Position numbers and translations under genes: made by a program
The notes under the pieces: generated by a model
Seen by the model: only the letters and a program-made list of their open reading frames with translations
Told to the model about the DNA's origin: nothing
The model's database searches: none
Shown here: piece by piece, positions 35,535 to 44,805 of the stretch
Layout: each line of letters starts with the position of its first letter
How positions within the stretch are numbered: the first letter of the stretch is position 1
Assembly (NCBI RefSeq): GCF_030296755.1
Contig: NZ_AP027741.1
Location: forward strand, 186,001-250,000
Direction of reading: 5' to 3'
Length of the DNA: 64,000 nt
From: Methylophaga marina
GTDB lineage: Bacteria > Pseudomonadota > Gammaproteobacteria > Nitrosococcales > Methylophagaceae

Positions 35535-36644
35535 ATGCGAAAATTCTGGATCGAGTTTCACCGAATCAGTGGTTTAATTCTTATTATTCCACTTTTACTA
35601 CAGAGTATTAGTGGGTCTATCATTGTTTTCGATCATGCTATTGATGAATGGTTAAATCCGCAACTCGTCCTTTCCGGCCAGCTCAATGCTCCTCCTGCAC
35701 CACTCTCAGACATTTTGTATGCAGCCCTCCATGCCGTGCCCGATATCGCGCATATCAACTCACTGCGAGCACCACGTAACGATAAGGCCATGTATACCGC
35801 CTTTGTGGAAATGAAATCGCAGTCACCACTGCATGGCAAAACTATCGAAGTGATGATTCATCCCTACACAGCAGATGTGGTATCAGTGCGTGAATGGGGC
35901 AGTTATTTCACATCAATGATTTACCTTTTCCACTTCACCTTTTTATTGGGTGAATCGATGGAGCTGGTGCTGGGCTTTTTAGCCATATTGATGTTAATCA
36001 ACGTCATTGTTGGTGTTTATTATGGCTGGCCTCGTAGTAAAAAAGCCTGGAACTGGTTGCTGGCACGCACCCAAAAGGCCACCTCAACTGTTGGGCGCTT
36101 TCGACGAACTCATATTGCGCTAGGGCTAATGTCTCTACCGATTTTTATTACCCTCATCGTGAGCGGTATCAGCCTGATATTTCCTGATCAAACAAAGTGG
36201 CTTTTAAACCGTCCTGACAAAGCATCGCCAAATGTTAAGTGGCTCGCAGATGAACCTGTCCAAGCTGACAAGTGGCTGGTCAGTGCAAAACAGCACTGGC
36301 CTGATAAACAATGGCAACGGATTATTCCGCCAACGGAGCAGAATCCAAGCGTTGAAATCCGCTTAAACGCAGAGAATGACCCTCGCCAAACATCTGGTAG
36401 TTTTGTGTTATGGCTGAATCCACAAACCAATGAGGTGTTAGCAGAACAAAACTATAATGACATGACGGTCAGACAGAAAAGCGCTTTTTGGTTATTCCCT
36501 TTACATAGTGGTGAGGCCTTCGGGCTCACTGGACGAATTTTAGTGTTTGCTAGTGGCTTATTTACGGCTATTTTGAGTATTGCAGGAGGGTGGTTATGGT
36601 ACCGACGCAAATTCAAGCGTCAGCACCAAAAACGAACTACTTAA
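35535..36644 (+). CDS. PepSY-associated transmembrane protein (iron-regulated reductase type)
   Basis: A 369-residue inner-membrane protein with four spans. The N-terminal MRKFWIEFHRISGLILIIPLLLQ, the HFTFLLGESMELVLGF helix near residue 135, and FPLHSGEAFGLTGRILVF near residue 317 with conserved His residues fit the PepSY-TM/PiuB family. These are thought to reduce or release iron from siderophores in the periplasm. A Fur-like box lies upstream, consistent with iron control. The stop overlaps the doeC gene end on the opposite strand by 8 bases. Confidence 0.85.
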   Translation: MRKFWIEFHRISGLILIIPLLLQSISGSIIVFDHAIDEWLNPQLVLSGQLNAPPAPLSDILYAALHAVPDIAHINSLRAPRNDKAMYTAFVEMKSQSPLHGKTIEVMIHPYTADVVSVREWGSYFTSMIYLFHFTFLLGESMELVLGFLAILMLINVIVGVYYGWPRSKKAWNWLLARTQKATSTVGRFRRTHIALGLMSLPIFITLIVSGISLIFPDQTKWLLNRPDKASPNVKWLADEPVQADKWLVSAKQHWPDKQWQRIIPPTEQNPSVEIRLNAENDPRQTSGSFVLWLNPQTNEVLAEQNYNDMTVRQKSAFWLFPLHSGEAFGLTGRILVFASGLFTAILSIAGGWLWYRRKFKRQHQKRTT

Positions 36645-37997
36645 TCCACACTTGTTTGGCATTCACAAACTCTTTTATGCCATGCGGTCCTAACTCGCGG
36701 CCATAACCTGACTTTTTAATACCACCACTAGGTAAGCGAGGATCTGTCTTCACAATCCCATTGATAGCCACTTGACCGGCATTAATTTTCATCGCAAAGT
36801 CTTTCGCCATTTCAGCATTATTGGTCCAGACACCCGCCCCCAGTCCAAACTCAGTATCATTTGCTAAGACAAGCGCTTGTTCAGCTGATTCAGCCTTAAT
36901 GGCACACATCACGGGGCCAAATGTCTCCTCCTTAAATGCGGTCATATCTGCCGTGACATCAGCTAAAAAAGTCACCGGATATGCGAAACCTTTGCCTTCG
37001 GGCAGCTCACCTCCTAATAGACAACGCGCCCCCGCCTGAATAGTCTCAGTGACCTGGCGATGCAGGTTATCCCTTAAATCAGCACGTGCTATCGGCCCAA
37101 TATCGGTAGTTTCTTCCAATGGGTCGCCCATACTTAATTTTTCCAGACGTGTTTTTAATTTATCAATAAAGTCGTCGTAAACAGGGGCTTCAATAATAAT
37201 GCGCTTTGCTGCAATACATGACTGCCCAGCGTTAATAATACGAGAAAGCGTTGCCACGTCGGCAGCCTCATCCAGGTTCGCATCCGCCAGCACGATCAGC
37301 GGATCGCTCCCCCCAACTCGAGCACTGAAGGTTTGATTTCTGATGCTGCCATGGAGGCGACCTTGGCACCAGCTCCAGCTGATCCGGTAAACGAAACCGC
37401 CGCAATATCTGGGTGACGAATCGCTTTTTCGACCAATGCTGTCTCCACCGGTAAGTTGACCATAATCCCTACAGGCGCACCGGCTTCTTTAAATACCTGC
37501 TCGATCGCCTGAGCACAGCCAGGTACATTCGGGTCATGTTTCATGACACAGGTATTACCCGCCATTAAAGCCGGGGCGAGATAACGAAAGGCCAACCAAA
37601 GTGGTGCGTTCCACGGCAGGATACCCAGCAAGGTACCTAGCGGCTGGTAACAGACATAACTCTCAGTCGCATCAGAGGGTAACACTTCATCACTCAGGTA
37701 GGCTTCTGCATGCTCTGCATAAAATTCTGCACACCATGCGGCTTTTTCTACTTCAGGCCCACCTTCTTTGACAGGCTTACCCATTTCTTCCGCCATGAGT
37801 TTACTGAGTAACGGCTTATTTTGTCTCAGTGATGCGGCGACCGATCTCAATACTTCTGCTCGTTGTTTGATAGGCATGGTTCGCCACGAATCAAATGCAT
37901 TGACGGCTTTAGCAATGGTGATATTGACGCCTTCTTCATTCAGCGAATCGTAGTTATGAATGTCTTGTCCAGTGTATGGATTCGTTGCAGTTAACAT
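36637..37997 (-). pseudogene. doeC: Aldehyde dehydrogenase, aspartate-semialdehyde dehydrogenase DoeC type, frameshifted
   Basis: An NAD(P)-dependent aldehyde dehydrogenase of the succinate-semialdehyde type, proposed to oxidise aspartate semialdehyde to aspartate at the end of ectoine breakdown. The first frame runs from ATG 37997 to LELGGAIR and stops near 37296. The rest continues in the next frame as SDPLIVLADANLDEAADVATL to 36637. The general-base Glu (LELGG) and catalytic Cys (NAGQSCIAAKR) lie on opposite sides. One extra base in the six-C run at 37309-37314 restores 453 residues. It follows doeA by 7 bases. Confidence 0.85.
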
Positions 37998-38004
37998 CTC
38001 CACC

Positions 38005-39258
38005 TCATTTCGATTGTTTAGCTTTCGGTTTTGACTTGTCATCAGACTCAGTCTGACGGGCCTCATTGATATCCACTAACTTTTTATCTGCTTGATCAGG
38101 CTTTACCGTGAAATCACGATCCATGGTAAAAAAGGATTTACAGCCATCTTCAGTCACATAAATGGTGTCTGAAATACCGCAGGTTTTATCGCCATCCACA
38201 CCCCACATCCAGGGGATGATGTGGAAAGTCATTCCTTCTTCCAAAATTGCTGACTCACCTTGTTTCAGACTACAGATATAGCCTTCATCCCAGCTAGGAG
38301 GAAAAGCAATACCAATCGAATAACCTGAACGTGTCACCAGACGAGCACCAATATCATTATCAGAAATAATATTACGGACCATATTGTCGACATCTGACAC
38401 GGTCATACCCGGCTGAACCGTTTCATGTACTGCACTCAAGGCTTTTTTCATGGTTTCCTGAGCTTTGTACATTGAGTCAGATAACTCGCCCAATACCGCG
38501 GTGCGCATCATGGCCGTATGATAACGACGGTAACAGCCACCGACTTCCAGAAACACATGCTCTCCAGGTTTGACCGTTCTCCCCTCCCAGGTGGCATGTC
38601 CGATCATGGTCCGAGGCCCTGATGTGACATAGGGCATGACTGCCGGTGGTTCCCCACCTGCTTTGAACATGGCAGAACTAATGGCAGCGCCAATGTCATT
38701 TTCAGTGACACCAGCCCGGGCAGCTTCAAGACCGGCCTTCATACCTGCTTCTGTCGCTTTGGCGGCACGATGCATTAATTCAATTTCAGCGGCTGATTTT
38801 CGAATGCGACCTTGCTCGACAATGCCAAAACAATCCAGTAGTTTGCCTTCGGTCAGCGTGGTGTGAATAAAGTCTTGTTGATAAGCGGGGAAAAAGTAAC
38901 TATTCCGCTCATATCCAATGCGTTTATCTGATAGCCCAAATTCGCGTAAGGCATCCACCAGCATTTGAATAGCATCACCTGTATCAGGGTAAGGCCGAGT
39001 TCGCTCTACCCAAGTTCTGGCAATAATATTGGACTCCTCCATCGCCCGGGTGATCATGAAGGGCTCCTGCTCTAGCGGCACGACCAGAGCTTGAAAGAAA
39101 GAGTACCCAGTAGTCTGATAATCCGTCATATACATAATATTTTCCGGATCGGTAATCACCACAGCATCTAAATGACGTTGAGCAATTCTGACCCGTAACT
39201 CACTCAGACGGCGTTCATATTCCTCGAAGGGAAAGGTCATATCATCGCGTTGTCTCAT
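38005..39258 (-). CDS. doeA: Ectoine hydrolase DoeA (M24 peptidase-like)
   Basis: A 417-residue cytoplasmic hydrolase that opens the ectoine ring to N-acetyl-2,4-diaminobutyrate. It has the creatinase/prolidase fold: an N-terminal domain (residues about 1-150, DAVVITDPENIMYMTDY) and a C-terminal pita-bread domain. DoeA/EutD-like stretches are VFLEVGGCYRRYHTAMMRTA near residue 235, YSIGIAFPPSWDEGYI near residue 312 and MTFHIIPWMW near residue 345. It overlaps doeD by 4 bases. The assignment is strengthened by the doeBDAC order. Generic Xaa-Pro peptidase is the alternative. Confidence 0.87.
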   Translation of the reverse strand: MRQRDDMTFPFEEYERRLSELRVRIAQRHLDAVVITDPENIMYMTDYQTTGYSFFQALVVPLEQEPFMITRAMEESNIIARTWVERTRPYPDTGDAIQMLVDALREFGLSDKRIGYERNSYFFPAYQQDFIHTTLTEGKLLDCFGIVEQGRIRKSAAEIELMHRAAKATEAGMKAGLEAARAGVTENDIGAAISSAMFKAGGEPPAVMPYVTSGPRTMIGHATWEGRTVKPGEHVFLEVGGCYRRYHTAMMRTAVLGELSDSMYKAQETMKKALSAVHETVQPGMTVSDVDNMVRNIISDNDIGARLVTRSGYSIGIAFPPSWDEGYICSLKQGESAILEEGMTFHIIPWMWGVDGDKTCGISDTIYVTEDGCKSFFTMDRDFTVKPDQADKKLVDINEARQTESDDKSKPKAKQSK

Positions 39259-40514
39259 GCTGCCTCCTCCATGACTTTTTGTGTCGTATTCACCAGCACT
39301 TCTAATCCAGCTTGAAGATCATCTTCTGGAATCGTCAAAGGTGGAATCAGCTTGACCACACGTCCACCTGTACCACAACTGGCAATCAGCAAACCAGCTT
39401 TAAAGCATTCATCTACAATCGCTTTTGCACGCTCACCAGTTGTCACATCCAAACCTATAATCATGCCCTTACCGCGAACCTGTATTTGCTGAAACTGTTC
39501 TTCTAAGGGTGCCAGTGCCTGATACATTATTTCGGCTTTTTGCCTGACTTCCTGCATCAGATCATCATTGTCAAAATAGGTCAGGGCTTCTTTACCAGCT
39601 ACAAATGACAAGCTCTGTCCACGGAATGTCCCAGTATGCTCACCCGGCGCCCAGTACTCATCGACTTCTGGTTTAATCAGGTTCATCGCCATCGGTGTTC
39701 CCATTCCGCCAATACCTTTGGCAAGACATATAATGTCAGGATCAATCTCGATATCATCAAAGCTGAAGAATGAACCTGTTCTTCCCATGCCGACCTGAAT
39801 ATCGTCAACTATTAATAAAGCACCAACATCTCTTGCTAGCTTGGCAAGCACTTGCAACCATTCCTTTGTGGCGACGTTAACGCCACCCTCAGCTTGAACT
39901 GTTTCTAAGAGAAAAGCTGCGGGTGGCGTAATGCCGCTGGAGGTATCAAGGTATAGATTACGCATTCGATCCAATTCAGCCAAGCCGCCACCCGACTCTT
40001 CATCTTTATCAAAGGGATAGTGCGTAACATGATTAAGAGGCACGCCAGCGGCTCCTCTAAAATATCTGTTAGCTGTAGCTGCAAGTGACCCAAGAGTCAT
40101 ACCATGGAAACCGTGAGTAAACGCGACGATTTCCTGTCGTGAAGTCACGCGTCTTGCCAGCTTCATCGCAGCTTCAACTGCATTTGTTCCCGTGGGACCG
40201 ACAAACTGCATCTTATGGGTCATACCTCTCGGTTTCAGAATGGTATCTTCAAATTTTTCCATAAATTCACGTTTGGCTGTCGTTTGCATATCTAAAGCGT
40301 GAGTCACACCACCGGACTGAATATAGTCCACCACGGCCGAAGTCATACGCTCATTGTTATGGCCAAAATTCAGTACACCGGCACCAGCAAAAAAATCAAT
40401 GTATTCCTTACCCTCTTCATCGGTTTGCCTTGCATTACTGGCTTTATCAAAAACAACAGGATAGACACGACAATATGCACGGATATTGGACTCACGTTGT
40501 TCAAATATACTCAT
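39255..40514 (-). CDS. doeD: Diaminobutyrate-2-oxoglutarate aminotransferase DoeD
   Basis: A 419-residue class III PLP-dependent aminotransferase. The pattern DDIQVGMGRTGSFFSFDDIEIDPDIICLAKGIGG near residues 235-268 gives the PLP aspartate and the Schiff-base lysine (LAKGIGG), and FRGQSLSFVAG follows. It removes the 4-amino group of 2,4-diaminobutyrate to give aspartate semialdehyde. The similar biosynthetic EctB works in the reverse direction. I prefer DoeD because doeA and doeC lie alongside and no ectA or ectC is present. Confidence 0.87.
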   Translation of the reverse strand: MSIFEQRESNIRAYCRVYPVVFDKASNARQTDEEGKEYIDFFAGAGVLNFGHNNERMTSAVVDYIQSGGVTHALDMQTTAKREFMEKFEDTILKPRGMTHKMQFVGPTGTNAVEAAMKLARRVTSRQEIVAFTHGFHGMTLGSLAATANRYFRGAAGVPLNHVTHYPFDKDEESGGGLAELDRMRNLYLDTSSGITPPAAFLLETVQAEGGVNVATKEWLQVLAKLARDVGALLIVDDIQVGMGRTGSFFSFDDIEIDPDIICLAKGIGGMGTPMAMNLIKPEVDEYWAPGEHTGTFRGQSLSFVAGKEALTYFDNDDLMQEVRQKAEIMYQALAPLEEQFQQIQVRGKGMIIGLDVTTGERAKAIVDECFKAGLLIASCGTGGRVVKLIPPLTIPEDDLQAGLEVLVNTTQKVMEEAA

Positions 40515-40568
40515 TTACTACCTCCTGGTTTGTGATATCCACTGATAATCAGCGAACGATGTAGTCAG

Positions 40569-41732
40569 TTATTCTGGCAAGGGCGCACCGACCAAACGCG
40601 CATAGAGACGAGTGACCAAAGGAATGAGCTGGTCATTGAAATCATAAAAAGGGCTATGACAGACTGATTGATGTGCTGGACCATCATCCGCCCCCACCAG
40701 AGCAAAGGCACCGGGGATTTCGTTTAAATAATAACTGAAGTCTTCAGACGCCATGATGGGCACAAGTGTCTCCGTTTCCATTCCGGCCTGGCCGTATTCA
40801 GCCAACCAGTGCTCTCGCACATTCTGAGCTTGCAAGCCATGATTGATAGTCGCTTCATAACGGGGATAAATATTCACCTCACAACACACACCATAACTGG
40901 CAGCAGTTTGTTGACTTATCTCGACAATTAAACGATTTATTACATCGCGAGTTTTTTGATCAGGTACACGGATACTTCCACCTAACACAGCTTTATCGGG
41001 TATCACCGTCGCTGCACTGGGTGCTTCTATAGATGAAACGTTCACCACAGCAGCTTGTTGTGGAGATAAATGACGGCTAACAATTTGTTGTAACGCCATG
41101 GTAACGGCACTGGCGGCCAGCACCGGATCACGACATAATTCTGGCTGACTCGCATGTCCTCCCTGACCAGTCAGAGTAATATCAAACGTGCCATTACCAC
41201 ACATCACGATACCGTCTGGACAAATGAGCTTACCAAAAGGCATTGCTGGCCAATTATGCCAGCCATATATTTCATCTATGCCATTCAAGGCGCCATCTTC
41301 AATCATCTTCTTGGCACCATGCCCACCCTCTTCCGCAGGTTGAAACAAAAGGGTGACTGGAGCTGGAAGTTGATCTTCAACCGACTTTAACCAGGCCGCA
41401 CTCGCTAATAACGTTGCGGTATGACCATCATGCCCACATGCATGCATACAACCTTCATGTTGGGAAACCCAGTCATGTTGCGTTCTCTCAACAATGGGAA
41501 GTGCATCCATGTCCGCGCGAAGAACGATATGTGGTTTATTTTTGCTATGCGGGTTCAGTCTGGCCAAGGTGCCAAATTCTGCACAAGGTTCCCAGGGTAT
41601 ACGAAGCAAATCCAGCTGCTCCCTAATTAAGCGTGCTGTTTCTACTTCATGCCAACCTAGCTCAGGTTGGCTGTGTATTTGTCGGCGCAATTGCTGCGCA
41701 TGATTGATCGCTTGTTGCCAGATGGACACCAT
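40569..41732 (-). CDS. doeB: M20 family amidohydrolase, probable N-acetyl-diaminobutyrate deacetylase
   Basis: A 387-residue zinc amidohydrolase of the M20 carboxypeptidase family. The zinc site motif HACGHDGHTATLLASAAW lies near residues 93-110, the catalytic EEGGHGAKKM near residue 134, and the dimerisation GGHASQPELCRDP near residue 190. Its place at the head of the doe operon suggests it removes the acetyl group from N-acetyl-2,4-diaminobutyrate. Classical DoeB is a different (AstE-like) family. An M20 protein in this role is reported as a DoeB2-type variant; that memory needs checking. Confidence 0.78.
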   Translation of the reverse strand: MVSIWQQAINHAQQLRRQIHSQPELGWHEVETARLIREQLDLLRIPWEPCAEFGTLARLNPHSKNKPHIVLRADMDALPIVERTQHDWVSQHEGCMHACGHDGHTATLLASAAWLKSVEDQLPAPVTLLFQPAEEGGHGAKKMIEDGALNGIDEIYGWHNWPAMPFGKLICPDGIVMCGNGTFDITLTGQGGHASQPELCRDPVLAASAVTMALQQIVSRHLSPQQAAVVNVSSIEAPSAATVIPDKAVLGGSIRVPDQKTRDVINRLIVEISQQTAASYGVCCEVNIYPRYEATINHGLQAQNVREHWLAEYGQAGMETETLVPIMASEDFSYYLNEIPGAFALVGADDGPAHQSVCHSPFYDFNDQLIPLVTRLYARLVGAPLPE

Positions 41733-41910
41733 CTTGCTCCTTTGCGTTTTGTTGACTCAAAACAGTGCATGTTTTGATGAAACGAGAGTGGTTAAGCACC
41801 TGATTAGGTAATTTACGTGTTAAACATGACCACTTTCAACTCTGACAAAGCTAAAGCAAGGCTTGTTCCATTATTTATTTTCCAGTCCATGTAGCAGACA
41901 AAACAAAAAC

Positions 41911-41925
41911 TAGACGACTGGTCTA
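41911..41925. promoter_or_regulatory. NemR-type operator, copy 1
   Basis: TAGACGACTGGTCTA, with 5-bp arms TAGAC and GTCTA. It sits 20 bases before the TetR-family gene start, so the repressor probably controls itself. The identical 15-mer recurs before the iron alcohol dehydrogenase gene. Confidence 0.75.
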
Positions 41926-41945
41926 ATATATGAAATGATAACAAC

Positions 41946-42557
41946 ATGACACAAACAAACAAACCACGCTCAACGGATACCAGACATCAGATCCTCAGTA
42001 CTGCTCAGCAAATCATTCTTGGTAAAGGGTTCGCTGCTGTAGGCTTGAATGAAATATTAAAAGCAGCCAATGTGCCCAAGGGGTCTTTTTATCACTACTT
42101 TGAGTCAAAGGAACACTTTGGAACGGCCTTACTTGAGCATTATTTTGAACAATACATCGCTGGACTGGATACCCAATTAAAGGCTGATAAACGCCCTGCT
42201 GTTGAACGTCTCATTGCCTACTTCGAGCAGTGGAAATCCAATCAATGTAATGACACCAGCATGGACAGATGTCTGGTAGTGAAATTAAGTGGAGAGGTAA
42301 CTGACTTATCTGAGAGTATGCGACTCACATTAAAAAAAGGTACTCAACAAGTCATTGAGCACCTTGCCATGTGTGTACAAGCAGCCAAAGATAATGATGA
42401 AATTAAATTAACTGCAGATGCTCAAACAGTCACAGAAGAACTCTATTATTTATGGATAGGTGCCACCCTGATGACAAAAGTTAATCACACCCCGGCTGCG
42501 CTTGAGTTAGCAATGAGTGCCACGCTGAGTAAGCTCGGACTCCCAAATCACAACTGA
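41946..42557 (+). CDS. nemR: TetR/AcrR family repressor, NemR/AcuR-like
   Basis: A 203-residue repressor. The helix-turn-helix VGLNEILKAANVPKGSFYHYFESKEHFG at residues about 33-60 recognises DNA. The block DRCLVVKLSGEVTDLSESMR near residues 101-120 is characteristic of NemR/AcuR, and its Cys may be the electrophile sensor (C106 in E. coli NemR). It is followed by the iron alcohol dehydrogenase, quinone-oxidoreductase and nemA genes, all likely targets. Two identical operators flank the gene. Confidence 0.85.
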   Translation: MTQTNKPRSTDTRHQILSTAQQIILGKGFAAVGLNEILKAANVPKGSFYHYFESKEHFGTALLEHYFEQYIAGLDTQLKADKRPAVERLIAYFEQWKSNQCNDTSMDRCLVVKLSGEVTDLSESMRLTLKKGTQQVIEHLAMCVQAAKDNDEIKLTADAQTVTEELYYLWIGATLMTKVNHTPAALELAMSATLSKLGLPNHN

Positions 42558-42584
42558 TCATCATAATTATATTTATCCAATTCA

Positions 42585-42599
42585 TAGACGACTGGTCTA
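42585..42599. promoter_or_regulatory. NemR-type operator, copy 2
   Basis: The same TAGACGACTGGTCTA as at 41911, here 25 bases before the start of the dehydrogenase gene. It probably represses the three-gene run down to nemA. Confidence 0.78.
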
Positions 42600-42624
42600 T
42601 TAAAGATACTCAGAGGTATGACAG

Positions 42625-43784
42625 ATGAATAATTTCAACTTTTATAATCCAACACGCATTGTTTTCGGACAGGGCCAGATCGCTGAACTGACCAATCTAG
42701 TTCCCGAAGATGCAAGAGTTTTAGTTTTATTTGGCGGGCAAAGTGCACGTAAAAATGGCACATTAGATGAGGTTCTAATGGCACTGAATGGACGCCATGT
42801 GGAGGAGTTTGGCGGCATTGAAGCCAATCCCAGTTACAGCACGCTAATGCGTGCAGTTGAGCAAATTCGTCAGCATGAATTGAACTATTTATTAGCTGTG
42901 GGTGGTGGCTCAGTCATAGATGGAACCAAGTTTGTCGCTGCTGCGGTTCAGTGCGAAGGCGATGCATGGCAGGAAATACTAGTGAATCATGCCACAAATA
43001 TTGATAAAGCCTTACCATTTGGCTCCGTACTGACCTTACCTGCTACGGGTTCAGAAATGAATGCCAACTCTGTGATTACACGTTATGAAACTCACGAGAA
43101 ACTGGCCTTTAGCAGCCCGCTGGTGTATCCGACATTTTCAATACTGGATCCTACTAAGGCCTATACCCTCCCCCCAGACAACTCGCCAATGGTGTAGTGG
43201 ATGCCTTTACGCACATTATGGAGCAATATCTGACGTATCCAGTAAATGCGGCGGTACAGGATCGTTTCGCTGAAGGTTTATTGCAAACACTGATTGAGAT
43301 TGGACCTAGTTTGCTTGAAACACCCGATGACTATGACCTTCAAGCTAATTTTATGTGGACTGCTACCTTAGCTTTAAACGGCTTGATTGGAGCTGGTGTG
43401 CCGCAGGATTGGGCAACGCATATGATCGGTCATGAAATTACCGCTCTGCATGGCTTGGACCATGCTCAGACATTGGCGATTTTATTACCTAGTGTGCTTC
43501 ACGAACAGCGTACAAAAAAATCCGACAAATTACTGCAATATGCACAGCGGGTATGGGGCTTGGAAGATGGTAGCGATGATGACCGAATTAACCTTGCCAT
43601 CACAAAAACCCGCGATTTTTTTGAACGAATGGGGGTAAAAACGCATCTGACTGATTATCAGATCAGTGCCGATGCGATTCCAGCGATGGTCCAACAGCTT
43701 GAGCAGCATGGTCTTACACAGCTTGGTGAACACAACGATATCGATCTGGAAAAAAGCCAACACATTATACAAGCAAGCCTATAA
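42625..43784 (+). pseudogene. yqhD: Iron-containing alcohol dehydrogenase (YqhD-like aldehyde reductase), frameshifted
   Basis: The two frames 42625-43197 and 43197-43784 make one 386-residue type III alcohol dehydrogenase. The first frame ends in LPPDNSPMV. With one extra C in the six-C run at 43170-43175 the sequence becomes LPPRQLANGVVDAFTHIMEQY, as in YqhD. Cofactor motif GGGSVIDGTKF, LPATGSEMN, and metal-binding His in WATHMIGHEITALHGLDHAQ are present. YqhD reduces reactive aldehydes such as acrolein with NADPH. It is the first gene behind NemR-type operator 2. Confidence 0.87.
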
Positions 43785-43800
43785 ATACAAGGAGCGCTTT

Positions 43801-44790
43801 ATGACAAAGACTATTCAATTTTCTGAGGCCGGTGAGCCATCTGTTTTATCTATTATTGATGAATCTGTGCCTGCTCCCGCGGCAGACGAAGTGCAGATTA
43901 AAGTCCATGCTATTGGTCTTAACCGTGCTGAAGCTATGTTCCGCCGTGGCCAATATCTCGAAGCACCGACATTCCCTGCACGCATAGGCTATGAATGTGC
44001 TGGCACAGTCAAAGCGGTTGGCGAAAATATTAAACACATCAAAGTGGGCGATGCGGTCAGTACTATTCCCAATTTCTCTATGAATCAATATGGAAGCTAT
44101 GCAGAGCTGACAAATATGCCGATCACGGCTGTCACCCCACATCCTGAAAATTTAAGTTGGGAACAAGCGACATCAGTATGGATGCAGTATCTAACAGCAT
44201 ATGGTGCCCTGATTGATATTGCCAAAATGAAAGCCGATGATTTTGTCTTAATCCCTGCTGCATCCAGCAGTGTCGGACTCGCAGCGATACAGTTATGTAA
44301 CTTGATGGGTGCCACGCCAATCGCCATGACTCGAACGGCTGATAAAGTCGAACAACTTCACCAGCTTGGTGCCGAGCACGTGATTATCAGTGAACAGGAT
44401 GATGTGGTTGATGCCGTCATGGCCATCACTGAAGGTCGTGGTGTGAATATCGTATTCGATCCGGTAGCTGGCCCTATGCTAAGTACGTTAGCTGAAGCTT
44501 GCGCCCCACTAGCCATGATTTTTCAATATGGTGCACTGAGCGCAGACCCCACGCCTTATCCATTATTCACTGCATTACAGAAAGGCCTCACGATTCGTGG
44601 CTACACCTTATTTGAGTTTACCAGTGCACCAGAGCGTTTAGCTAAAGCCAAAGAAAAAATCTTTGACTGGTTAAAACATTCCCAGCTGAGCCCAGTCATA
44701 GCAAAGACATTTGATTTTGACGATATCGTGGCAGCACACAGCTATCTGGAAGCCAATAATCAATTAGGCAAAATTGTTATTACACTCTAA
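43801..44790 (+). CDS. Zinc-type alcohol dehydrogenase/quinone oxidoreductase (MDR family)
   Basis: A 329-residue MDR protein. GYECAGTVKAVGENIKHIKVGDAV near residues 63-86 is the substrate domain, and the nucleotide-binding pattern AASSSVGLAAIQLCNLMG lies near residues 151-168. The usual catalytic zinc ligands are absent, which points to the quinone/enone reductase branch. I chose ATG 43801, preceded by AAGGAG; the frame is open upstream to 43666 but overlaps the dehydrogenase gene. It follows that gene by 16 bases and belongs to the NemR-type unit. Confidence 0.85.
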   Translation: MTKTIQFSEAGEPSVLSIIDESVPAPAADEVQIKVHAIGLNRAEAMFRRGQYLEAPTFPARIGYECAGTVKAVGENIKHIKVGDAVSTIPNFSMNQYGSYAELTNMPITAVTPHPENLSWEQATSVWMQYLTAYGALIDIAKMKADDFVLIPAASSSVGLAAIQLCNLMGATPIAMTRTADKVEQLHQLGAEHVIISEQDDVVDAVMAITEGRGVNIVFDPVAGPMLSTLAEACAPLAMIFQYGALSADPTPYPLFTALQKGLTIRGYTLFEFTSAPERLAKAKEKIFDWLKHSQLSPVIAKTFDFDDIVAAHSYLEANNQLGKIVITL

Positions 44791-44805
44791 CTCTAAGGAT
44801 TCACT

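Noticed and set aside
39255-40514. EctB of ectoine biosynthesis
   Set aside because: The gene adjoins doeA and doeC, and no ectA or ectC is present, so the degradative aminotransferase is preferred.
43666-43800. N-terminal extension of the MDR gene
   Set aside because: The extension overlaps the previous gene and has no ribosome site. ATG 43801 follows AAGGAG.
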